From positions 38,084,994 to 38,148,993 of the forward strand of contig OZ026515.1 in the NCBI GenBank assembly GCA_964019695.1: 64,000 bases of DNA, given 5' to 3'. Positions 23,312 to 35,700 of this stretch are shown here, in pieces. This DNA comes from Loripinus fragilis. Lineage: Eukaryota; Mollusca; Bivalvia; Lucinida; Lucinidae. Under the pieces are notes generated by a model. The model was not told the DNA's origin, did no database searches, and saw only the letters and a program-made list of their open reading frames with translations. Positions within the stretch are counted from its first letter, which is position 1, and the number at the start of each line of letters is the position of its first letter. The position numbers were made by a program, and so were the translations under genes.

Positions 23312-23570
23312 GCTGTCCTTTAATAACACACCTCATTACTGCACAGATTTGGAGAAAGTATTGTCATATTGTGGCTCCCATTTTTTCCCCTTGGAATTTT
23401 ACTAGAGAATTACAGGAAAATGACCATTTCATGGTCATTTTCCTATAATTCTTCTGTAAAATTTATACTTCTTTTGTAAAATTGCTCCTTGATACCATGA
23501 TTCACTTATAACAATTGGTCCATTCTTATAGACCCCAAACATAGCATTTTAATGTGACTGCATTGTATCT
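23312..23570. mobile_element. family I element just beyond the WDR38-like stop codon
   Basis: CAGTGCTGTCCTTTAATAAC.., the central palindrome GGAAAATGACCAT..ATGGTCATTTTCC (23398-23463), and GACCCCAAACATAGC.. match 18065-18300. Its ATTAAA on the minus strand (23548-23553) lies 63 bp past the WDR38-like stop and could serve as a polyadenylation signal. That is speculative. Confidence 0.75.
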
Positions 23571-23615
23571 GGAATTCTGAATTATTCCAGGTAAAAAAGG
23601 CACTTTATGAAGAGA

Positions 23616-23708
23616 TCATGTGAGAGCAAGGGTAATCCCAGCAGCACCTGATGCGACTAAAGCTCCACCTGGCGTAAAGGCACAATGATGGGCTATATCT
23701 GTCTGACC
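23616..23708 (-). CDS. WDR38: WDR38-like exon 8 (last coding)
   Basis: Preceded by a strong acceptor (TTGTTTTTTTCAG). It encodes GQTDIAHHCAFTPGGALVAS.. and stops TGA at 23616. This is the degenerate seventh blade. Human WDR38 has the same AH-x-CAFTP segment followed by a longer polar tail, which here is only about ten residues. Confidence 0.8.
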   Translation of the reverse strand, partial: GQTDIAHHCAFTPGGALVASGAAGITLALT

Positions 23709-26700
23709 CTGAAAAAAACAAGTAGATTAAAACATTAGAACACTCTTGCAAAACGAATAAGCTGAGAAATATATACACCATAGGAAGGGGAGCTAACTCA
23801 CAATATTAATTTGTATGAACCAGCTCATGAGATTTGGGTAATCAAAAATGGGTAAAATTAGTCTATAGACATGTTTACATGGCTATCTAGTAGAGGCAAG
23901 AAATCTAATTTTTGGTCTGCACTAAACTGCCATTCATTAGAGCCTTAGCTGCTTGTATACAGTAAAACCTGTGTTAAACGGCCACTCTCAAAAACACCAC
24001 AAATTGGTTTCAAGACCAATTATTGCTTAATGCAGGTTGAAAGTTTGGACCTGCATTAAGCTACCATTTGTCATTAAGATCTTTGTTTTGTCTATTTTTA
24101 AGTGGCCGTTTTACACAGGTTTTACTGTATATGAAAAGTACCAAAATCTCATATGCTCCCTTAACCCTTATCCTGCCACTGTTAATTGTCCTGAAAGTGT
24201 TGTCTGCTTTCTACATCTGCATATATTCAAAGGCACTTCAGACTAGACTTTTTCATAGAAGCAAACAGTATGTACTCTGATTAGACTGCTCCCAGTGAAG
24301 CAGTCTGATCTGAGTTCGTATTGTCTGCAATATAGACTACCTAAGAACATTGGAAGATAAGAGTAGCTGGCAGTTCCTTAATTCATTAGTAGTGGATACT
24401 TTTTTTTTATTTGATTCTTTACGTCCCGGGCAACAATTTTTCAGTTATGTCGGGACAGGTCTTCCTGGGTTGAACCAGTACAAAGTAGGGGTTAATGTGT
24501 CTTGCTCAGGACACAACTCAGTGCGGCCATTGAGGCTCAAACCTGCAACCCTTGATCTCGAGTCAAGCACTCTAACACTAAGCCACTGCACTCCCAGTAG
24601 TGGATACATTAAGGTCAACCTTTCTTTTAGTCTTACATACCAATTAAGATCCAAGGTCATAGGCCCTTTCGTTCTGGAGAAGTTTTACCCGAACGTGGGA
24701 AGTCATTTTGGTCATGTGTTCTGGACTGTATTAACATATATGTATAATGATGTCTCACCCAAGGAAGCTTCATATGAATTTTGATTACAATTTGCCCTGT
24801 GTGTTTGTTTTTTTAGAAAAAATATGTCTGAAAATATTGATGGCAGTCCAATATCAGTGACCTTGGCTGAAGGTGAAAGGTCAATGTTGAATTTTGGTAC
24901 TTGTCTATAACCATTGTCTTACTAAAATGCACTAGGAATCAAATTTGACCTTGCCATTAGGTTGGTTGAGGTCAGCTTATGTTTTGGTTGAAAAATTAAG
25001 AAAAATAATTTTCAAGTTCACACTCTTGGCTGGAAGCCAGGCAGTTGCTGAGAATCTGGACTTACACTAAGGACTGCCTGAATTTCAATGCTACATTCAA
25101 CTTATGGCCATAACTCTTAAAAAGAATCATTCAACCATAATAAAGTAACTATGGCAATAATATGTACATCTCCTATTTATACTGAATGTTTTTGTGAAGT
25201 GTTGTTGAGAAATCCCTTGGACATGAAGGTTAGCCTATGTCTCATTATAAAATTTATAAAAGGGGTTTACATACAGAAAGAAACGTCCAACCATATACTG
25301 GCGAAATGTGCATCTACTTTTGATAATTAATTTGCTCCCATGAAGTTTTGCTGAAATTGTGCCAGTTGTTTCTAATATATTGTGTGCTCAAAGCAAACAT
25401 GTCTGATCAGTATTCTTGCATATTCTACCTGATTCCAACCAAAAGCCAACTGAAAACACTGCTAAAACCTTAAAACACCATCTTTTTTACACTTTTTCTC
25501 CCAACATAATGGCATCTGTGTTAAACTTTCAAAGGTAACAATGTCCTCACAACGTCATAATGTGTGCAACGTTATAGTTTGTGTTTTTGTTGACGTAATG
25601 ATAAGTCCGGGCAGCAATGCTTTCCTCTGTAATGTCAGAAAAAAACAAATCAGGGCTCATTTTAAATATTATCAAATTAAAAGCCCATGTAAAAACAGAA
25701 TGTGAATCTCATGATTTGAACATGGATTTTTATTATCATTTGACAATGGCTTCAAACAGCTTTGTGTTACCAATTTTATGCAAGGATATGTGATTATGTA
25801 TGCAACTTTGTTATGAACGATACTGCTAAATGTGTAAACACTAGTGATTTATCGATTTTGATATATGGCCTTATGTCACTCAGGACTTTAGTTAAGAGTA
25901 CGTACCAAAAAATTATTTTTTCTTATTTCTCAACCAAAACATATGTTGTGGGTACTCAAAAGAACCGTCTCAATGAGTCGGTTCTTTTGAGCACCCAAAA
26001 CATATATTGAAACTGATGGGTAAGAAAACATTTACAATTTTTCGCTGAAAAATTTTGTTGATCTAAACCTGTGGTCACTCCCAGAGGCCAAGTCATGCGA
26101 AAAATTCAGCATGACAAGGGCTAACACTTACATGTATAAGACCTTTTGCTATAGCGGTCAGACCCTTACCTCTAACAGTTTGATACAAGTTCCTGACACT
26201 ATATCCCACACTCGTACAGTCTCGTCATCACTGGCACTTGCAACATAGATCCCGTCTGGTGAAAATGTAACAGCCTGGACCCAGCCATCATGACCTACTA
26301 AACTGTGAATCAGTTTTCCATTATTAGGGTTCCACAATCTTACTGTCTTGTCCCATGAACCTGAGGCCTTAGATAACAAACAAAACATGCAGTCAAACAT
26401 GTGCTTTATTAAAGTCAAACATGTGCTTTATTAAACAATCAATTCCCTTAAAACTTAAAACACTCTTTTCCCACCAGTGGCGACTTTTATTGCCTGCTGA
26501 TTACCTTTGCAAAATGTTTAGACACAGATCAGGCCCCAAAAAATGTCCAGTCTGTTTGGCATCCATAATGTTTGACACTCTGATGGTATTCCTGTAAGAA
26601 ATTTTTGAAAACAGTAATTTAAAAACAACAGACAATTAAAAAGCATGCCCTGCAAAGGAGTTAGTGTGCAAGCAGCATATAAAAATATTTTGCAATTTCA

Positions 26701-29700
26701 TTATTGATTTTCTGGGAAAATAAGACAAATTCACCTTTTCTGAGCAAACACAAGAGACTTTTTTAGGGCGGACCACAGAGTTTATATAACCAATATTTTA
26801 CAATTAATTGATTTCATCAGCCTGCATAACCAGAACCACACATGACCAGAAAGACCCTGATAAGATTTCCTTATCAGAACAGAAGGCTCTGTCTATGTAG
26901 TTTCCTACCCATTTTTATGCAAATGTGCAATGTGTCTAGATGTGTGTACAAAGTATCAGATAACAACAGTAAAAAGCTTTGGTGCAAGTGTAATTCCCTG
27001 AGAATGCACTTTTGAGCAACAGAGACCCATAGGAAGAAACAATGCTAAGTTCAAAAAGCTAACATTTTGTCAAGAATTTTATTTTTTTAAACAAAATTGC
27101 AATGTTCAATGTGTCTACATTAAGTATACAAAGTTAAGTATCAGACGCCAACAGCAAAAACTCTGGTACAAGTTGAATTCCCCATGTATGCACTATTCTG
27201 AGAACACAATTTCCTTCATTTATGAAGAAAAAAAGTGAAAAAATTGCCAAGTTCAAAATGCCGTCATTTTGTAAAAAAATTACTCCCTCAATATCATATT
27301 ATCTTCATGCAAATGTTCAATGTCTCTCCGTTGTGTATACAAAGTATCAGAATATTACTAAAAATATGTGGAAGGAGTTGACAAGCACTATGTAAGCAAC
27401 ATTTAGAATCAAAAAAGGGCAGTAACTCTAAAAGATCTGAACCCTAGTCAAAAAAAGTACATCTTATCAATATCAATGTGCATACAGTTTGATAAATTTC
27501 TATCTTGGAAAACAACAAAATGTTAAGGACGGACTGAAAGACTGACATGAAAATAGTATACCCAACCCCCTAAAACTCCATTCTGCAGGGAGAGAGGGGT
27601 ATAAAGCCCCTTCAGCATATAAACGGTCAATGATCTTTTGTTAGCCCTTATAGTGCCAATCACAACAAAAGTTGTCTGCTTTTGTCTTGTGCTGAAATGT
27701 TTTAGAAGCCTCTTTGACAAACACTGTAGATCCAGATCAGACTGCTCGTATTGGAGCAATCAGAATACAGTTTGCCTCTATACATTACATTAACATAACA
27801 ATGTTATCAAACATGTGCAGCTGATGACTTAGATGCAGTTTATTGCTGGCTTTTTAAGGATCTTTGGTGCACAAAATGGCTGTTGGCTCAGCAGACTATG
27901 AAGGCCTTGAGACAGTCTTATTTGAGTCTGTACTGTTTTTTAAGGTCTGTTTTTCAACACAAGTTACTCCAAGCTAAACTAGCACTGTAAAGTCGGTGAA
28001 AATTGCACGCTCATTTAGTTTCTTAACCCTTTTCCTAACGTTTACAATAAATGTCCTCAGCTCTCTCATCTTCTTATATACTTTGGTAGCCTATATTGTT
28101 AACAATGTGGATGCAGATCAGACTGCTCCTTGATCATGGTTCAAAGTGTTTGCTTCCATGGTAAAAGTATTGTGGAAAGCATTTGAATATATGCATCAGG
28201 CCCCAAGGCTATAAAACTTTTTCATGCTCAACTCAGCTGAGCACGAAATTTCAACTGCTCATAAAAACTAAAATACCGACAAATGAAGAAATTTCTTGCT
28301 TTAAGTCTCTCAAATGTTGTATTTATCATGCTAATAAATGCTAAAATGCCAACAATTTAACATTTATGAGCAGGACAAATTTCGTATTCAGCTGAGTTGA
28401 TAATGGAAAAAGTTTTATAACCTTGGCGCAGATGCAATAATCAGACAAAAAAAATATGGCAAGGTAAGAATAAAAATCATTTTCACATGCCAGGAAAATT
28501 TACAAACAAAAACACGTGTCAGGGCAAGAAAAACAAACCTTGACCAAGGTGCAACACACCTGAGGCATTTTTTTTATATAATACAGTAAAATGAATGCTC
28601 CTGGTCATCAATTTCGATCATCACTATTTTTACATGGATGCTTGATTAAATCTGATAAATTATCTTACCATACTTGGCCTAATAAGCACACATGTTCCTA
28701 TAAGTGCACACTGAGCACATAATGGGTTGTTCACATCATAGATCCAGTTTGTTTTAGAGTAAAATTGTGATTATTTTCCTAACCTTTAATTTAAACTTGT
28801 GTTTTGGGTGCTCAAAAGAACCGTCTCATTGAGACGGTTCTTTTGAGTACCCACAACATATGTTTTGGTTGAGAAATAAGAAAAATAATTTTCAAATACT
28901 TGATTCACACTATGTGAGGGAACGCTCAGTGGTAGAGTGCTTGACTCGAGACAGAGGGGCCGCAGGTTCGAGCCTCACCAACGTCACTGCCTTGTGGTCC
29001 TTGGGCAAGACACATTTATCCTAGCTTAGTACTGGTTCAACCCAGGAAGACCAGTCCCTGTTTAACTGAAAGATTGTTGATGGGACGTAAAGAATCAAAT
29101 CAAACAAACACACTATGTGAACTTATGATTTTTAGTTGTGATGATGATGCAATTTCATAATTACTGTAGATTCAGAAACAATATGGATCTTGATCAGCTG
29201 GCTTCTTAGAAGTCATTGGATCTGTAACTACGCTGTTTTCAAGAGGGGGGAAAGTTATGTGCATGGTGGGCTTATTAGTAGGTTGAATACTGTATAAAGT
29301 ATACAAGTGGGGTCATTTTTGAAACATGTTTGAAACATTTCTTTTTTTTTCTCTCAAAAAACATGTGCCAGACCATGAGATAATAGTTCTTTTCACACAA
29401 GAAAATCTGTCTTCGGGGGTTTGTGAACAACACAGACGCAGACCAGCCTGTGCATCCACGCAGTCTGATCAGCACCTTTGTTATTCTCTTTTTGAAAAGT
29501 ATAATATGTAAACTTGCTACAGGTGAAATTTCAATTTTCTAGCTAGTCTCTGTAGCTGAGGAGACTGGTTTGGAACTCGCTTTGTCGGAAACCCCGAAGA
29601 CAGGTTTTGTTGTGAGGAGGCCCATATAGATATGTTCATTTTTGTTTGGTTTGATGCTTTACGTCCCAGTCAACAGCTATGGTCATGTCAGGACAGTCAG

Positions 29701-32700
29701 TTCACCTAACCACAATTTTTTCCTGGGCAAGCTTGACTAAGTGATTAACCAGTACTTCGTGCATATACTTTACTTTTGATTGTAACTGACAACAACCCTT
29801 CTTGAAACAGCGGAGGGAGGAGAATTGCCGAAGAAATGATTTCATGACCAATCTTCACGAAAGTATGGGACCGGGCCGGAATCGAACTTGTGACCCCTGG
29901 ATCTGCAGTCAGAAATGTATCTACAGTCAGACAGGCTACAGACTGTAGTACGCTGCCCAATACAGATCAATATGCACAAAACACAGAGCATATGCAGGGA
30001 TCAAATTTTAGATTTTTAACCACTTGCTTAAAATAGCGAGTGGCTATTTTTCTCACTTGCTAAAGATGCTGATCAACTTGCTTTTTCACTGAAAATGTTA
30101 GAACTATTTTTTATTAACTTTGCAAATTATGTACACAGCATTAATTGATAGACAAAACCAATTTAGCATTTTCAGCTTTCTGAACCTATATTCAGGCTTC
30201 CTTGCAAACAGTGTGGATCCAGATCAGCCAGCTTCTGTAGAAGCTGGCTGATCAGGATCTACACTGTTTGCCATACAATGTATGCTGTGTTGCATAATTT
30301 GGTTTAAATGAGAGTGACTTGTTTCCACATACTAAAAATAGCAAGTGATGGTAATTTCTTCTTGCATTTTTGAGAAAACTACTAGCATTTAGCAAGTTAG
30401 CAAGTGCTAAATTTGATCCCTGATATGTTAGCTGTCTAGCGGGACTACTTATCTAATTCCGGGTCGTGTTATGTTATGTTATGAAGATAAATTGTTATTT
30501 TCTTACCCATCAATTTAAACATATGTTTTGGGTGCTCAAAAGAACTGTCTCAATGAGACGGTTCTTTTGAGTACTCACAACACATGTTTTAGATGAGAAA
30601 TAAAGAAAATAGTTTTCCAATACACACTCTTATCTGAAGGCCTGGTGAGGTAGACAACGTTTATCAGGTCAATGTGCAACAATGCAGTTAATATGAGAGG
30701 TAACTGATAAATGAGCCATGGCATGGGATTTCCAACAATGTGGTATATGCGACCAGCAAAGCCTCAGATCAGCCTGCGCATATGCGCAGTCTGATCAGAG
30801 CCTTTGCTAGTCGCTTGAATATTCTATGAGTGTTAAGCCACTGATTGCAGATTATTTGGAGTTTCTAAGCATAAAAGGAGGCTGCATAGGTTCCTCTGAG
30901 TCCACACTTGTCAATATACCACATTGTTGGAAATCACATGCCGCGGCTCAAATACAAATACATTACCAGCATGCCATCCTTGGAAAAAGCAACTGCTCTC
31001 ACATTGCCAGTATGTCCTTTTAGCACTAACACTTTATCTATGAGTGAGGGACTATTGAGTGTCCATAATCGCACTGTGAAATCCCATGATCCTGTTGCCT
31101 GCAATCAGATAATAAAAATAAAATGACTAATTTACCTTCATAATGACATCATGCACCACCACAATGAGTATGGTGTCATCACAATAGGTAATAAATATTC
31201 ATGAGTAATGTACCATTATTATGACTAGTGAATCATTACAACATGTAATGTAAGATCACAACAAGTAATGTATTCATAACAAATAATGTACCATCACAAT
31301 AAGTAATGTACCACCACAATGTCATATGAAATTAGGGGATCGAATAAACGGTCAGAAATCTAGCTTTACGGCAATACTCATGCATCCCCGTAAAACATGA
31401 TTTTTGACTGATAAAATACCTCCCCAAATGGCAATTTTGAATATGGAAATCCCCATTGTAATGCACTGCTGCGGTAGTTAATCATTAAAATCTTTGTTTC
31501 GTATTTAATTGGAGTGTAACATTATAGCTGCATGTGACTCAACAAAATGTGATGATATTAATGATATCAAACTATTTCTGATGGCACATTTTCAATGTTA
31601 TCCAATCAGATGTCATGTTACAATAGCAAGTGCATTAAAATGAATAATATACAGCCACAAAGAATAATATATCATCACAGTGGGCAATGATCAGAAGCAT
31701 ACCATCATAATGAGCAATGTTCCGTCATTATGAGAAATGTATGATCATATTGTATAAAATATGATCACAATGGGCAATGCACAATTGGCAGAACAATGTA
31801 CCATCACAATGAGAAATGCATAATCCTAATAATTAGTAATGCACCACTACAATGAGAAATGCATCAGCATAATGAATAATGCACCAGGGTATTGTGAATG
31901 GTACCATTATAATAAGTAATGTACCATCACAATGTGTAATGTACCATCACAATGTGCAATGTACCATCACAATGGGTAATGTGCCATCACAATGGGTAAT
32001 GTACCATCACAATGGGTAATGTGCCATCATAATGGGTAATATGCCATCACAATGGATAATGTACCATCACAATGGGTAGTGTACCATCACAATGGGTAAT
32101 GTACGATCACAATGGGCAATGTGCCATCGTAATGGGTAATGTGCCATCACAATGGGTAATGTACCACCATGATGGGTAATGTACCATCACATTGGATCAT
32201 CACAATGAGTAATGTGCCATCACAATGAGTAATGTACCTTCACAATGGGTAATGTGCCATCATAATGGGTAATGTGCCATCACAATGGATAATGTACCAA
32301 CACAATGTGCAATGTACCACCACAATGGGTAATGTGCCGTCACAATGGGTAATGTACCACCATGATGGGTAATGTACCATCACATTGGATCATCACAATG
32401 GGTAATGTACCATCATAATAAGTAATGTACCATGGCAATGGGTAATGTACCATCACAATGGGTAATGTATCATCACAATGAATAATGTACAATCGCATTG
32501 GGTAATGTAGAATGGGTAATGTACCTCCCCAATGGGTAATGTACCATCACAATAGGTAATCACAACGGGTAATGTACCATCACAATAGGTAATGTATTAT
32601 ACCACCACAATGGGTAATGTAACATTATGTGTAATGTTGCATCACAGATTTACAATAACAAATTAGGAGGGAAGATCTCATTTGGTATATATGTGTTAAC

Positions 32701-35700
32701 TCTTTGCCTGCTAGCGTCAAAGTTTACATGATCCCGAATTCATACTGGATCCAACTGTTTGACACTCTGATTAGTGTTACTGAAGAAATATTTGAAAAAG
32801 TTAATTTTGAAAAAATATCTGCAGACAACAAAAAAAGCATGGAAAATTACCCAGCATGCAAAGAATTAAGAAACTTACCAGATACTGGCCGTTAGGTGAG
32901 AAGGCAACTGCTTGGACTAGACTGTTATGACCTTCAAACACTTTCAAAAAGTAACCATTCTGAAAAGAAAATTTACCCTTAAAGCGCCAGGAAAAAATGC
33001 ATCTGAAAATGGCTTCTGCTGAAGTCGTCTGCTGCAAATAATTGCCTAACATTACTGACAATTTAAGTATAGAATCAAACAGCGTGGATCCAGAACAGAC
33101 TGCTCCTATAGGAGCAGTCTGATCTGAGTCCACACTGTTTGCCATAGAGGCTTCTTAAACATTTCAGCAGACGAGAAAAGCAGACGACTTTTGTTGCGAT
33201 TGGCACAATTAGGGTTAAACTTCTATCAATGCAATTTTTAACCCTAGGCCTGCCAAGTCTGGATGTATCCATGGATGAATAATTCATCTGATCAGAATCC
33301 ACACTGCTTCCTATGCAGCCTGTGATTTCTAAGAAATAAATGGAACCATACAACAGTAATGGCTGGAAAACCGACATTAACTCCTAAAGCGCCAATCCCA
33401 ACGAAAGTAATCTGCTTTTCTCGTCTGCTGAAATGTTTAAGAAGCCTCTATGGCAAACAGTGTGGACCCAGATCAGACTGCTCCTATAGGAGCAGTCTGA
33501 TCTTGGTCCATGCTGTTTGCATCTATACTTAATTCGTCAATAATGTTAGGCAATTATTTGAAGCAGACAACTTCAGCAGACAAGATTTTCCGATGCATTT
33601 TTTCTTGGCGCTTTAAGGGTTAACGAGAGTCGGGATGTGGGAAGGGGGTCGGGGGTCTTTGATTTATTTTACCTGTAAAAATTTAGCTCTGTTTTTTTAA
33701 ATTATGCCCTTTTGTTTAAAAATATCTGGATTTCTTAAAAAACATTTTTAAACCCAGATTTATCCTTTTTGGAAAACACTGTAGATCCAGATCAGATGGT
33801 TTTGTCAGAATCCACACTGTTTCCCACACTGATCAAAAATATGTGCTTATAACCGAAATGCTGCATTATAACAGGATAAAAATTTGGGAGCAATGTAGTT
33901 CATAAAAATATTCAGCATGACAGGGGTTAAACAAGAGGGCCCTGGGTCGCTCACCTGAGAACGACTGTTTATAAGGTCAGGGGAATATAAGAATCTAACA
34001 TGAGTGTGAGGGTAGGATAGAAAAATCCATCCCGAGGATCACCGTTTGGCATCAAGAGGCTTGCTGAGTGATGACAAACAGAGATCCCGAGGGACGGATT
34101 TTTCTATCCTACTCTCACCCGAATAATGGATTCTTTTTCTTGCTCACCATTAGATACCACATTTTATTCTTGAGAAAAGGCCCCCAGAAGTTCCTGAACA
34201 TGCCGAGATGCGACATGTTATGATGACGTCACTTTGACGCAACAATGACGTCACTTGACGACCATGTGCGTGAGTTCCAATACAACCAATGTATTTAGCG
34301 CTCATGTGACAGCCTGGGTAAGATAGCATGGGTACGATAGGATTTCCTAACCCAGGGTAAAATCTCAGATGTCCCGATCCGGTGTGCAAGAAAGCAGTAT
34401 CCAGCCCACAATCCAGCTGTGAATCTTTGATGGTTCAGCACTTCCAAAAGGACTTTACAGATTTTAAGCAGAAAGATAGACAAATCTCTCAATATCTCTC
34501 TTGGAAAATCCCTGAATCATGGCTCTGCTACGTCGGGATATATACTCTTTGAAAATATTGAAGATCCCACCGGCTAATCAGGAATCTACACTTTTTTTAT
34601 TTAGCTAGTGACTCCACACTAGTATTAAAGTAGAATGATGCAAGAAGATGTGGGTATATCATACTAATGTTTTAATGCTTTGCCTACGAGTGTCGTCTGC
34701 TGATAACCTTTGCAAACAGATTGGACCCAGATCAGGCCCGACAAAATGTCAAGCCTGATCTGGATCCAAACTGTTTGACACTCTGATGGCATTCCTGAAA
34801 GATTTTTTTTCAAAATCAATTTTGAAAACAATCAGCAGACGTCAGTCGGCAAAAAAGTTAACAGAATTATATGTAAGTGCCATGTACCTTAAGTTTGCAT
34901 AATTATTTTGATATTTTTTTTAATTCACTGAGGTGGTTCTTTTGTCTGCCTACATCATACGTTTTAACCCTTAAAGCGCCAAGAAAAAAATGCATCTTTA
35001 AAATTTCATCTGCTAAAGTCGTCTGCTGCAAATAATTGCTTAATATTACTGACAAATTAAGTATAGATGCAAACAGCGTGGACCCAGAACAGACTGCTCC
35101 TATCTGGGTCCACATTGTTTGTCATAGAGGCTTCTTAAACATTTCAGCAGACGAGAAAAGCAGACGACTTTTGTTGTGATTGGAGCATTAAGTGTTAATT
35201 GGGAAATAAGAAAATTTGTTAGTGATTACCGTATCTTATCTAGAGGCCTGACTAAAGCTTTAAGTATATGCCAAGTCGGAATAACAATAGTGATGGCATT
35301 GGGGAGCAGTGTAGTTCATAAAAATATTCAGCATGACAATCAACCACCTGATTGTCTAGCAAAGTCATGTTTTAGAAGACTGATCTGTCAGTGACACTAA
35401 GAAGAAATGCCCTAATCCACTAGTCTGTTTACTCAGCGATTCATTTAATAGCAGAAAATTACATAAGAAAACAAAACACAAACACAACAACAACATTGAC
35501 CAACATTTGTGGTGAAATAATAATAATCAATATTTATCTTTCCTTATTCTTCATACAAGAAAAAATTTGACCAGTTCATGAATCAACAAGTTCAAGAGAA
35601 CCAAAAATAATTTGGTCAGTTTGCATATACATGTAGTATGTGCACAAAAACAGGTTAACTGCTTAGCCAAGCTTGTCCAGGAAAAATTGTGGTTTAAGGT

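Noticed and set aside
24350..24784. 144-codon open frame
   Set aside because: It crosses an S1 SINE and its target duplication and continues into a diverged 477-bp repeat.
31138..32645. Possible CRISPR array (20-bp repeats)
   Set aside because: Units are directly adjacent with no unique spacers, and the context is an animal intron.
32801..33145. 114-codon minus-strand open frame taken as a gene
   Set aside because: Only the 27 codons at 32959-32879 are real exon; the rest is read-through into the flanking family D and E elements.
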